The notes: generated by a model from the sequence alone, not told the origin. DNA of 64,000 nt from Neocallimastix lanati (nom. inval.) (GCA_016946835.1 JACVTC010000233.1:60001-124000); one strand, 5' to 3'. Counted from the stretch's first letter, positions 37,505-50,294 are shown. Made by a program: numbers and translations.

Positions 37505-37775
37505 TGTTAAGAATTGTAACTGAAATCTCACAATCTCAATTATGATTATTTTAGTTAAATGGCTTTTATTTATTTATATTTAATTATATGAATATTACAT
37601 AATAAAGAATATTACAGTTTAACAAAATATAATAAATAAGATTTATAATAACTATTTAATAACTATCTAATAACTAATGTATTCATAATGTGGCTTATAG
37701 TGGCGTATTAATATTACAATGTATAATGTATAATTATAATGTAGCTAATACTTAACAAAACTTCATATTTTAACA
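37505..37775 (-). repeat. 5' LTR of the copia element (271 bp)
   Basis: Ends are TGTTAA..TTAACA. On the minus strand it starts TGTTAAAATATGAAG, like the LTR next to the copia RNase H fragment at 23461. It precedes the gag of 35885-37305. Confidence 0.7.
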
Positions 37776-37989
37776 ATAAAAAAAAGTTTAGAAAATTTGA
37801 GTTTTTTATTTTTTTTAGTTAAGAAAATTTAATTTGAGTTTTTTATTTTTTTTATGGATTTGTAATAGTGGAATTAAAATTTCTTAAGTTTGTAACTTTT
37901 ATTTTTAATATATAAATGTTAATGAACATTTATATATTAAAAATAAAAATGATATAACATTATCATATAAAAAAATGATAAAAGAATGT

Positions 37990-38032
<43 letters not shown>

Positions 38033-38144
38033 ATAAAGAAAGAAAAAATTAAAATAATATAATGTAATATATAATACATATATAAATAAAGTTTTAAACT
38101 TAAATAATAATATTAGGAAATTTATAAAACAAAAATATAATAAT

Positions 38145-38218
<74 letters not shown>

Positions 38219-38278
38219 TAATAATAATAATAATAAAAATAATAAACAAAAAATATTTTATAGATCAAATTTAATAAA
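37776..38278. other. Intergenic with T-run and AAT microsatellite
   Basis: T-run at about 37988-38028. AAT repeats run from about 38148 to 38245, directly upstream of the next gene's start, so they are part of its 5' region. Confidence 0.7.
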
Positions 38279-39259
38279 ATGAATTCAGAAAATGGGTGCA
38301 TTAAAGGGAATGAAAAGTGCATTTGCTTTTTCTTTTTACCAGATAAATATGCTGAAGTTATTGCAACTCTTTTTATGATTGTAAGATAAAAATAATTATA
38401 AATAAAAAAAATAGATTTATTAATACTAAAAATAAATATAAATACTTATATTATTATAAATAGGGTATATGTGCCGGTACTCACTTCCTAAATATTATGA
38501 TACATGAAGATATTGGTGCATTTTTATATACAGTTTCATATATATTTGATTCAATAGTACTTGTATCACTTGTAGTATTTTTTGTGGGTCTTTTTTGGGT
38601 AGATATATAACTTCAATGATAAATGATAATGATAAAGTAAAAAATTAATATATATAAATTTTTTTTTTTTTTTTTATTTTATAAAAATTAGCAAAAATCT
38701 CTTTTATTAAAGCAAGTAACAATTGTATTTGCTATCTATATATTCTTTTCTCTTTCATGTTTCTGTTGTAACTTTATTACATTAATTTTTGGTGATTACT
38801 ATCGTGAATCATATAATTTATTTGTTATATACAAAGATTTTTATATTGAAAAAAATCCCAATACAATATTGGAAGAAGATGAAATTAAAAGAAATATTAA
38901 AATTAAATTTTATCTTGAAGCTATTGCTCATATGTTTTCATTAGGTTTCATGGTATGATTATTATTATTATTATTATTATTATTATAATTTAAATAATAT
39001 TGAATTATTTATTAAATATATTTATACTAATTAATATATTAATTTATGTATATGTCATTTCTTTATTTTTTTTTTTTAAAAAAAGATTTACTATTATGTT
39101 ACTACAAGTTCATACGTTGAAAAATTAACTGAAAGTGACGAAGAATTTGGACGTAAATTAATTGAAAGAAGTAGTATAAAGTGTGGTGGTAATTACGGTA
39201 ATAATGGAAAAAATAATGGTACCTTTATTAGTTCTTATAAGAATAGTAGTGTGATTTAA
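38279..39259 (+). CDS. Four-TM membrane protein of unknown function
   Basis: Four exons were read: 38279-38380, 38464-38598, 38692-38952 and 39086-39259. All junctions are phase 0, giving about 223 residues. Hydrophobic segments lie at roughly 22-45 (KYAEVIATLFMIGIC), 51-78, 87-114 and 150-172. A short charged loop (EKNPNTILEEDEIKR) separates TM3 from TM4. The tail is polar, with a Gly/Asn-rich stretch. I do not recognise the family; the size and TM count recall MARVEL or tetraspan-type proteins, but no signature was seen. The end of exon 2 is uncertain: donor GTAGAT at 38599 keeps the frame, while a +2 frame (LGRYITSMINDNDK) stays open to another donor. No signal peptide precedes TM1. Confidence 0.6.
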
Positions 39260-39445
39260 TTTATAAAGGATAAAATGACGAATAATTAGATTAATGATAA
39301 GAAAAAAAATTTACAATTATTAATAATAGAAAAAAATTGTATTATTATAATAATACTATATATAAAGAGATAATTTTTTTTTTTAAAACGAATAATAGAA
39401 TTTTTTTTAAAAAATTCAAGATATAATCATTTTTAAATAATGGAT

Positions 39446-39483
<38 letters not shown>

Positions 39484-39747
39484 ATTATATATAAATATTC
39501 ATCTAAATTAGAAATAATATTAGAATTAATAAAATTAGAAGATATTTATAATATTATTTCATGTACTATTTAAGTATTATAGAAATACTTATAAAATATA
39601 ATATATATGAAATAATTTAATGTAATGATAAAAATAAGCAGTTGAAATTTTAAATAAACAATATTTAAAGAAATAATAAAAGTTATTAATTATTTTATAT
39701 ATATATATTTTTTTTATTTTTTAATTTTTTTCATTTTTATTTTATTT

Positions 39748-39787
<40 letters not shown>

Positions 39788-40127
39788 AAAAAAATAAATT
39801 GTAATTCAAATTGTTTGTATAAAATACAATTATTAAAGTTAAGTTGAAATAAAAAATCTTCCATTAAATTTAAAAAATATATTATCAAAATAATAAAAAT
39901 ACATTATCAAAATACATGCATCTATATATATATACATTCTAGGTTTATTTATTTTAATATTTATCATAAATATTAATTTTATAAATATATAAATCTTCCA
40001 AAATATAGTTTTTTTAATTATTCATTGTAATTTTTTTTTATTTAAAGTTATAAATATAATTTAATTTAATTTAAATTTTTTAAAGAAAATATCTTTAATA
40101 TTAATAATCTAAATATTTATTTTTAAT
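39260..40127. other. AT-rich intergenic region
   Basis: No gene is seen. T-runs near 39449-39474 and 39751-39783. Confidence 0.6.
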
Positions 40128-40188
40128 ATGGATAATTTTTATTCATATATTTTTCTTCTTTTTCTTCTTCATAGTACATCATACATTC

Positions 40189-40226
<38 letters not shown>

Positions 40227-41572
40227 GCGTAATAATAGATAAATAGATAAATAAACAGATAGACAGATAGATAGATTATTAAAAAAGTTTATTAAAAAAT
40301 GTTAATTAAAATTTTATTCAGGTAATCATATATAAATATAATAATGAAAAACTTATATATAATTTGCGATATAATAATATAAGCCATTTTATATATAGAT
40401 ACTAATAAAACTAGTGTTTATTAAATAGTTTATTATTTATTATTTTAGTTTGTGCCAAACCTAATCTCCCGAAAAGACAAGATGACGAAGAAAAAAAGTA
40501 TATTTATATTATAGGACAAAGAACTTTATCCTACCTTAGTTTATATAATAAAGATGGAAATTTATTAGGAAGAAGAGTATTAACAACTTCATTATATGAA
40601 AGTAAAATCATGGACCAAATAAAGGATTATTTAAATAATAATGAAGAAATAATCAAGAACACAGATATTGTTGAATTGATTGGAGCTAATCATGCAGGAT
40701 TTTTAATCAATGATGATTTATTTGAATATGGTACCTATCCAATGGAATCATTAAAAAATGAAAATAGTTATAACTATGAATCAGGTCCATTCCATTGGAG
40801 ACAAAATCAATCAACAAGTAGTACCACTGAATGGAGTAAACAGTCCTATCTTTGGGGACAGAAAAATTATCAAAAAAATGTTACCTACTCTGAAAGTGAC
40901 TTTCAAAAAGAAATAAATAATAACAGTTCAGCATTTCAACAAGTCAAAAAATTTAGTTGGAAATGTATTTATGATGAAGAAAAAAAAAGATGCACAAATT
41001 TCGATAATATTATAGATAAATCTTACGATCTTCTTATCATGGGTTTAACAAAAATCACTATGCCTGAATATTTAGTTAATGAATATAGAAAATTTAAAGA
41101 GGAAGCTAAGCTTTTTGATCCACAAATCTTAAGAAAATTTGAGGTACAAAATAAGAACTTTGAAGATGCTATAAATTGGTTTAATTCAACCATATCTGAA
41201 TTACGTCAACAAAATGTATCATGTGAAAATACAGAAAATGTAAGCTCTATTCACTATGTTTTAAAATATAAGTGTGATCATTTAATTGATCAAGATATAA
41301 TAAATTCATCATTTTTAACATCCAACTGTTTTAGAAATATTTCATACAAAGGTAGTTATAAAAATGAAATAAATAAAAAAAAAATAAAAATAAATTATAG
41401 TAAAATAATAATTTATAATTTTATTTATTTATAATTATTTAATATTATAAAATATAAATATAAATATATATATATATAACTAAAATATCGTATTTATTAA
41501 TTATTAATAATTAAAATAGGTTTAATGATCTTTTTAGTAACTATTGCCACTGTATTACTTCAAATCATTTAA
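40128..41572 (+). CDS. Predicted GPI-anchored surface N-glycoprotein, function unknown
   Basis: Three exons were read: 40128-40173, 40449-41351 and 41520-41572, about 333 residues. The start was chosen because it supplies a signal peptide (MDNFYSYIFLLFLLHICA) that joins the second exon in the right phase through a GTACAT donor. The last exon is only the end of a hydrophobic C-terminal tail (GLMIFLVTIATVLLQII) after a polar region, as in GPI-anchor signals. A C-terminal TM anchor is the alternative. The body has about eight N-x-S/T sites and several cysteines (for example SWKCIYDEEKKRCTNF and VSCENT). It is rich in Asn, Lys and aromatic residues. I do not recognise a family. It probably faces the cell exterior. 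Confidence 0.65.
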
Positions 41573-42069
41573 TTGTAAAATAAATGATACATACAATCTT
41601 TTTATATTTTCATATTTTTTCATTATTAAAACTAAATATTGCATTATATATATTGTGGTATAATTTTTTAAAAACATTTAAAAAAAATATTTTATTTATC
41701 ATTTTTTTTAATTATTTAAAATTATTAATTGCTGTAATTAATTAAAATGTAAAAAATAATATTTATAAATTATAAATAAGTATGTATATTACATATATAT
41801 AAGTAATTACAATATTTATATTTAATATTATCATTAATTGCAATGATTAAAAAAAATAAATATTGTAAAAGGTAAATATATTTCATGTAAATAAAAATAA
41901 TAATAAATAATAAAATTTTATATTTTATTTTATTTTATTTTTATTTTTAATTTTTTTTTTTTTTTTGTTTTTGTTTTTTTTCACAATAAATATTCATTTT
42001 CTATATATATATATATATATATGAAAGATTAAAGTTTATATTATTAAATATATATATATAGAGAGAGAG

Positions 42070-42118
<49 letters not shown>

Positions 42119-42379
42119 TTTATTTTCTTTTTACTTTTCATATTTTTTTTTTAAATATTTTAAATATATTTTATTATATAAATTTTAAAATTTTAAAAAT
42201 AAAATTCAATGATATTATCAAATATATATTTATTATATTTTAAATATATTATATTATTTATATAATTTTTAGGGAATGGAAATTAATGAGGATAAGGGTA
42301 AAAAGAATACCAAAATAATTATTTACTTAAAAATTATAAGTGATTAAAATAAATAATTATAATATATTAAACACATTTA
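41573..42379. other. AT-rich intergenic region
   Basis: No gene is seen. T-run at about 42073-42116 preceded by a GA run (42060-42072). Confidence 0.6.
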
Positions 42380-42660
42380 ATTACGTCTCCTCTTCAGTAT
42401 CCATTTTTTGGGGGGTTTTCGGAATTCCTTACTAATATAATTCCGATAGTGACTGGTGATTTTTATAGATTAATCAGTTAGTGTTCTATTAGAGTTCTCA
42501 TTACCAAGAGCATCTACATCGTACCAATAAGACAAAGAAGAAATTCTGATATAGATTTTAATGTTAATTCTAATTTAAATGGAATTATCATTGATTAATT
42601 GATGAATGGGAAGAGTTGGATATTGAGGCCATTCCATCCTCACTGCTCGTTATAAAGTAG
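42380..42660 (+). pseudogene. Mobile-element protein fragment (EWEELDIEAI tail)
   Basis: Broken frames give IVTGDFYRLIS (near 42450), RQRRNSDIDF (near 42525) and, after a stop and shift, IDEWEELDIEAIPSSLLVIK with TAG near 42658. The tail matches the piece at 14567-14716. The GDFYRLI block resembles SGDYYQLLY near 56765. Same transposon family, decayed. Confidence 0.5.
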
Positions 42661-42884
42661 ATTTACTATATTAATATAGTTTCAGGTATTTTATTTATAA
42701 TTTATTTTATATTATTATATTCATATTAAATATTATAAAATAACCTTGTCCAAAAAAAAAGTAAATAATTATTGTAAAATTTTATACATAGTAATTTTTT
42801 TATATAAATAAATTAGTCTTAGGCAATAAAATTAAAAAAGATTTTTTTTAATAATAATATCAATAAAACAGTTTATTTTATTTA

Positions 42885-43082
42885 TTTTTGAACCAAGGAA
42901 GGATTTGATTTTTTATCTCAAAATGAACAACTAATCAGATGGAGTGAATATTACAAATATTTAGCCTCTAATATCACTGGTCATAGTCTCATAAAGACTT
43001 ACTGGATTTCTGGAACGAGTAATTCTCCATCATCTCTGATAACTCAACTACATGGGATATTAATGAACCTAACTGAAATATA
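42885..43082 (+). pseudogene. LINE ORF2 fragment (just before the RT domain)
   Basis: The translation EGFDFLSQNEQLIRWSEYYKYLAS, then STTWDINEPN after a shift, parallels the LINE at 11690-11850 (GNFLFSHSDQLNRFVEHYSELAS..PTWNINDPI). Together with the piece just upstream it suggests a second, shredded LINE insertion. Confidence 0.6.
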
Positions 43083-43755
<673 letters not shown>

Positions 43756-44104
43756 AATAATAGAGAATGATGCATTTCGCCAATTTTTATAACACAAATT
43801 TTCAATACGCCATTTATTTTTAATGGTTTGTAAAATTTGGGGGTGTGTCATTTCGAAAATTTTTATTACATAAATTTGTATTTTGTTGTAGTGTATTTCG
43901 GAAAACATGGCGTATTATAATGTGATAAATAAATAAATGAATAAATAAATTATAAATGAATAAATAAATTTTTAAATAATAATAAAAATAATTAAGACAA
44001 ACGTTTATTATGACTAAAAAAACTTTTTTTAGAAAATTAAATAAATATATATATATATATATAATTACTACATTAATACCTTGTTTATATTATCAACAGA
44101 AAAT

Positions 44105-45770
44105 ACAGATTGAATAAAATAAAATAAAATAAAATAAAAAGTAGAATATTAAATAAGAAAGTACAGATTGAATAAATAAAATAAAATAAAATAAAATAAA
44201 ATAAAATAAAATAAAATAAAATAAAATAAAATAAAAAGTAGAATATTAAATAAGAAAGTACAGATTGAATAAAATAAAATAAAAAGTAGAATATTAAATA
44301 AGAAAGTACAGATTGAATAAAATAAAATAAAAAGTAGAATATTAAATAAGAAAGTACAGATTGAATAAAATAAAATAAAATAAAATAAAATAAAATAAAA
44401 TAAAATAAAATAAAGTAAAATAAAATAAAATAAAATAAAATAAAATAAAATAAAATAAAATAAAATAAAATAAAATAAAATAAAATAAAATAAAATAAAA
44501 TAAAATAAAATAAAATAAAATAAAATAAAATAAAATAAAATAAAAAGTAGAATATTAAATAAGAAAGTACAGATTGAATAAAATAAAATAAAATAAAATA
44601 AAATAAAATAAAATAAAATAAAATAAAATAAAATAAAATAAAATAAAAAGTAGAATATTAAATAAGAAAGTACAGATTGAATAAAATAAAATAAAATAAA
44701 ATAAAATAAAATAAAATAAAATAAAATAAAAAGTAGAATATTAAATAAGAAAGTACAGATTGAATAAAATAAAATAAAATAAAATAAAATAAAATAAAAT
44801 AAAATAAAATAAAATAAAATAAAATAAAATAAAATAAAATAAAATAAAATAAAATAAAAAGTAGAATATTAAATAAGAAAGTACAGATTGAATAAAATAA
44901 AATAAAATAAAATAAAATAAAATAAAATAAAATAAAAAGTAGAATATTAAATAAGAAAGTACAGATTGAATAAAATAAAATAAAATAAAATAAAATAAAA
45001 TAAAAAGTAGAATATTAAATAAGAAAGTACAGATTGAATAAAATAAAATAAAATAAAATAAAATAAAATAAAAAGTAGAATATTAAATAAGAAAGTACAG
45101 ATTGAATAAAATAAAATAAAATAAAATAAAATAAAATAAAAAGTAGAATATTAAATAAGAAAGTACAGATTGAATAAAATAAAATAAAATAAAATAAAAT
45201 AAAATAAAAAGTAGAATATTAAATAAGAAAGTACAGATTGAATAAAATAAAATAAAATAAAATAAAATAAAATAAAAAGTAGAATATTAAATAAGAAAGT
45301 ACAGATTGAATAAAATAAAATAAAATAAAATAAAATAAAATAAAAAGTAGAATATTAAATAAGAAAGTACAGATTGAATAAAATAAAATAAAATAAAATA
45401 AAATAAAATAAAAAGTAGAATATTAAATAAGAAAGTACAGATTGAATAAAATAAAATAAAATAAAATAAAATAAAATAAAAAGTAGAATATTAAATAAGA
45501 AAGTACAGATTGAATAAAATAAAATAAAATAAAATAAAATAAAATAAAAAGTAGAATATTAAATAAGAAAGTACAGATTGAATAAAATAAAATAAAATAA
45601 AATAAAATAAAATAAAAAGTAGAATATTAAATAAGAAAGTACAGATTGAATAAAATAAAATAAAATAAAATAAAATAAAATAAAATAAAATAAAATAAAA
45701 TAAAATAAAATAAAATAAAATAAAATAAAATAAAATAAAATAAAATAAAATAAAATAAAATAAAATAAAA
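44105..45770. repeat. Compound minisatellite: AAAAT runs interleaved with a 37-bp unit
   Basis: A conserved unit of about 37 bp (starts AAGTAGAATATTAAATAAG, ends GTACAGATTGAAT) recurs about 18 times. It is separated by AAAAT pentanucleotide runs of very different lengths, from two up to about 30 units. Several consecutive copies (about 44980-45650) have identical run lengths, giving a regular higher-order period of about 68 bp. Non-coding. Confidence 0.95.
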
Positions 45771-46514
45771 AAATATAATAAAAAAAATATAATAAAAAAA
45801 AATATAATAATTATTTTATATATATAGGAATCTTATATATTTTAATTTTTTTCATTTATTTTTCTAAAAAAAAAAAATTTAGTTATAATAACGTTTGTCT
45901 TTTAATTATTATATTTTATTATAGTAAATAAAAAAATTTAAATGAAAAGTAAATAATTTTCATTATTTATAATTCATATTTTCATAAACGATATATATAT
46001 TTATATATATGTATATTAATTTAAATGATATAAGAATTAAAAATTAAAACAATAAGAGTTGAATAATTGATCCTATTAAAATAATTAATTATTTGCATAG
46101 TAATATTTATAATGTTTGATCAATATGAATCAATTATTATTAAAATATAATAATAACAATTATAATTTTAATAAAATAATAAAAATCTTTTATTGAATTT
46201 AATATTTTTAATAACATAATTAATTTTGAAAAGTATATTGATATTAATAAAATTTATAATAATATAATATTGATATTGATATTAATAAAATTTATAATTA
46301 TATAATATTGATATTGATATTAATAAAATTTATAATTATATAATATTGATATTGATATTAATAAAATTTTAACAAGTATCAAATAAATCGGTTTTAGTTA
46401 TAAATTACTTAATAAAAATAACTAAAAGATAATTTCTATTAAGATTATTAAATAAACACAATAGGTAAATAAATTTGTATTTTTCTAGCATTTTTTTAAA
46501 TTAAGATTATTTAT
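45771..46514. repeat. AT-rich interior with a 38-bp repeat, three copies
   Basis: Three copies of a 38-bp unit (TGATATTGATATTAATAAAA..) start at 46271, 46309 and 46347. The rest is AT-rich without genes. Confidence 0.8.
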
Positions 46515-47950
46515 TTTAAATTAATATTTATATCGTTTAAATCAATTAAACATTCTTTCCATAATTTAATTAATTCATTTCAGTTGCATCCATTATAAAA
46601 TAAATTTATTTCCTTACTTTTGTAATTTTCAATTAAAATTTTAATTTCATCAGTTGCACTAAATATTTTTTGCTTTTTTTTTCAATTTCCTTTAGTTCTC
46701 CTTTGATAATCATTATAAGATATGTTTTCTTCTTCTTTTAATATATATATATTAATTTATAAAATAAAGGTTTATTTGGAAATATATTATTTAAGTAGCT
46801 ATTATAAGATTCTGATGCATTGTTTGTTAAATGCTTTATATTTTCATAATAATTTCAATTATTAACATTATACTTAAGTAAATAATTTTTATTAAAATAT
46901 TCTAAAAATTGCAGAAAATTATTATACTATTTTTTTTTGACAAATTCTTTTTATTATAATATAAATATCAAATATATAGTTAGGGTTTATAAACCGTAAG
47001 TTCAAAATAGCTTTATAATAAATATATACATCATTATTATTCTTCACTTCATGATAACATAATATATTTTTTTGTTTTTCTAATGATCTTTTGTAATGCC
47101 AAACACAATATTTAATATTTATATTGGGAAAAACTTTTTTTGCGGCATTAGACATACCTTGTTCAAAATCACAATGAAAATTAATTGTAGTAATTAATGT
47201 ATTACTCCTAAATTTATTTGCATTTTTTTTTATTTCTTTAAATAATGTTTCATATGTAGATTGTTTTTTATTTTTTAATATAGAAATGGAAGTAGTGTAA
47301 AACATATTAAATTCCCCGATATAAGTTCTTGTTATAAATAACTGATAACTAAATTTCGGTGCTGCATAAAATGTACCGTCCGCAAATATATTTTTATGAT
47401 AATTCGAAAATAAATATGCTTGGAATGGTGATTGAAAGATTATTAGATCTGTATTTTTAAATATCATAAAATTTTCATTTCTTTTAGTTTTATGATATTC
47501 TGATTCAATGGGAATATCATCAAAACTTTTTATGTTTGGAGGAAATTGTTTATTTATATTTCTTATTATTTGGGATCTAATTGTACTATATTCGGGACAT
47601 ATAAGTCCCATTTCATGAGAAACGGCATTAAATATATGTTTAGGTTTTATATCCATAGGAATTGAATTTTTCTTAATTTCTTCCTTAATTTTATGCTTTG
47701 CTAATGATATAGACACATCAATTTCTTTTTCGAGATGGTTATGTAAACTTTCATATTTTAAAACCTCCTTTTTATCATTTAAAATAATTAAAGATTTACA
47801 TTTATTTAAAGTCTTATATTCAGTGCATCTATAAATTTTTGATTTATCTTTCCTTTGAAATGAAAAATTAAATTTGTGTTTTTTATTAATAATAATTTGT
47901 TCATTTCCTCGATTTGTTTCACTTATTTCAATTTCTATATTGTCTTCCAT
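46515..47950 (-). pseudogene. MULE transposase with FLYWCH zinc finger, frame-disrupted
   Basis: From ATG 47950 an open frame of 342 residues has an N-terminal FLYWCH-type finger (C42, C51, H70, H72). The MULE DDE core follows: NIFADGTF (D191), FHCDFEQGMSNAAKKVFP (D261) and the CVWHYKRSL C..H motif (C282, H285). The frame stops at 46922, but homology continues in other frames to about 46515. That stretch carries the C-terminal glutamate block TNNASESYNSYLNNIFP. It has a frameshift near 46920, another in the AT run near 46745, and TGA codons at 46857-46855, 46684-46682 and 46582-46580. The catalytic core is therefore recognisable, but the gene is almost certainly dead. Confidence 0.8.
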
Positions 47951-48309
47951 TAATAATTAAAATTTTTCAATAAAATATTTTAATAAATATACTTTTAAAT
48001 GCTTTGAAACTTTTTTTTTTTTTTAATATTTAAAATAATAAACCTTTTTTTAATTAATTATATAATTATTTAAATAATTATTTAATTATTAATTATTTAT
48101 TATTTCTTTATTTACTATTTTATTTATTTATTTTTATTTTTATTTTTTATTTTTTATTTTATTTTATTTTTTTTATTTTTTAATGTTTAAAAAACAAATT
48201 TTTATTTATTTTTATTTTATTTTTTAAGCATTAAAAAATAAAATGTTTATTTATTTTTTATTTTATTTTTCAATGTTAAATAGAAATACCTAACCTAATT
48301 ATTATTTAT
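47951..48309. other. AT-rich 5' flank of the MULE transposase
   Basis: TTTTA/ATTTT-type runs; no coding content. Confidence 0.5.
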
Positions 48310-48756
48310 TGAAGTGTTGTATTTCGCCAAAAGTTGAATTTCGTCCAGTTGAATTTCGCCAAATTATTGGTGGCTTATAAATTTTCGTCATAAAATATCA
48401 CCACTTTATTATTCACGCCATATTGTAAGTATATGGCTTTTTAAAAATTGTAGAAAAAAGCCACAAAATTATGATACAATTAGATATACGCCCCACGTAA
48501 GATTACGTGTTTGAAAATTTTTGAGAATTGTAATTTTATTTATTTATTTAATTAATTATTATTCATTAAATTTTTAATAAAATTAAGTGGCTTAAAATTA
48601 AAAATATTTAAGCCATACAAGAAAATACAAATTTTTGTAATAAAAATTTTCGAAATGCACACTCCCCTGTAAAATTTTTTTTAACGCCATAAAAAATTTT
48701 AATACAATTATATTTAAAAAAATAAATGTATAAATAAATAAATAAATAAATAAATA

Positions 48757-49050
48757 GTAGAATATTAAATATAAAGTACAGATCGAATAAAATAAAATAA
48801 AATAAAATAAAATAAAATAAAATAAAATAAAATAAATAGTAGAATATTAAATATAAAGTACAGATCGAATAAAATAAAATAAAATAAAATAAAATAAAAT
48901 AAAATAAAATAAAATAAATAGTAGAATATTAAATATAAAGTACAGATCGAATAAAATAAAATAAAATAAAATAAAATAAAATAAAATAAAATAAAATAAA
49001 ATAAAATAAAATAAAATAAAATAAAATAAAATAACATAAAATAAAATAAT
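48757..49050. repeat. Second, smaller array of the 37-bp/AAAAT minisatellite
   Basis: Three copies of a variant unit (AGTAGAATATTAAATATAAAG..ACAGATCGAAT) separated by AAAAT runs. It has the same orientation as the large array at 44105-45770, although the neighbouring element ends are inverted. Confidence 0.95.
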
Positions 49051-50253
49051 AATAGAAGTTATTTAAAATTATTATGTATAAAATTTACAAAAGACAAACC
49101 AATAAACCAAATAGAAAAAAAAAAGATATAAAAAAATAAACTGATGAATGCTTTATTTAGAATTATACTTTAGATTATATTTAATTCTATTTAATGTAGT
49201 AAAAGAAACAACAAAAAAAATTTTTTTTTTAATATATAATAAATCAATAAAATGCATAAATCCTTTATTTGATATTTGAATTGTATTCATTTATAACTTT
49301 TTAGTTTAAACTATTTTGAAAATTTGAACTCTAAATATATATTTCAATTTTATTTTACATTTTTAAAAAAAATTTATATTATTATTATATTTGTAATATC
49401 AAATTATTGATATTAATATATATTATTTTTATTAATTATAATATCCTTATATATATATATATATATTTATTATAATTTCCATATATATATATATATATAA
49501 AAAAAAAAAAAAACTATATATAACTTGTTAGTAATAAAGTTTATATGAATATAATTCTTTTTATGAAATAATGATTTAATTACATAAACAACGATAGGAC
49601 ACATAAATGACCAACATTGAACATTTATGTAATGATACTTTAAAAAAAAAAAAAAGCGTGATAAAATTAAGGTATTTAATTAGAATTAAAATAAAATAAA
49701 AAATATTAATAATGAAATATTAATATAATATTAAAAAATAATAATAATATATAATATAAAATTATAAAATTTAAATTAAAATAATAATAAAAATAATTAA
49801 TAAAGTATCTTTTAGATCATTGTTTAGGATTAATTAACATAACCGAATATTATTAAAAAAAAAAAAAGAAAATAGAGTTAATGGTTATATGAAACATTTT
49901 GTTAGTATAAGAGTTAATTATATACTATTAAAAAAAAAATCTTTTATTATTAATATTTTTTTATATAGTTAAGGTTGTATGCTTATTAAAACTGTAATTA
50001 TAGATAATTTTAAATATTAGATTTTCAATATCATATTCGTAATTATTGATACATTATTATTTATAGAATGAAAATTTAAGTATTGTTAAATATAGAAAGA
50101 ATTAATAAGATTAGGGAAACTCAACCATATAGGATTGACCTATCTATTTTCAATCCAATAGCAAAATTGAATATATAATTAAATATATAAATTCTCAAAT
50201 AGAATTTATATATTTAATTATATATTCAATTTTAAATTCTATTTGAGAGTGTA

Positions 50254-50294
<41 letters not shown>

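Larger units (their letters stand above)
43762..48720 (-). mobile_element. Decayed Mutator-like element (MULE), about 5 kb
   Basis: A MULE transposase remnant lies in the middle (46515-47950, minus strand). Sequences related in inverted orientation flank it: 43840-43915 (TTTCGAAAATTTTTATTACA..AATTTGTATTTT) against 48627-48680 (AAAATACAAATTT..TAATAAAAATTTTCGAAATG). TTTCGCC motifs occur at both ends (43776 and 48327-48370). The exact outer borders and target duplication could not be set because microsatellites abut both ends. A 1.7-kb minisatellite sits inside the left end. Confidence 0.55.

Noticed and set aside
37461-37520. A functional tRNA-Lys gene
   Set aside because: Only the 5' half is present. 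The sequence turns into the LTR just after the anticodon loop, with no T-arm or acceptor closure.
44105-45770. Telomeric or centromeric repeat
   Set aside because: The units do not resemble fungal telomere repeats and the array lies inside a transposon-rich region. Centromere function cannot be judged from sequence.
46515-46922. Trp-encoding TGA (alternative genetic code) suggested by the MULE tail
   Set aside because: The supported host genes here use TGG for Trp, and the same tail has two frameshifts. Decay explains it better.
48765-49037. 90-residue repetitive FYFILFYFIL frame
   Set aside because: Translation of the AAAAT minisatellite.
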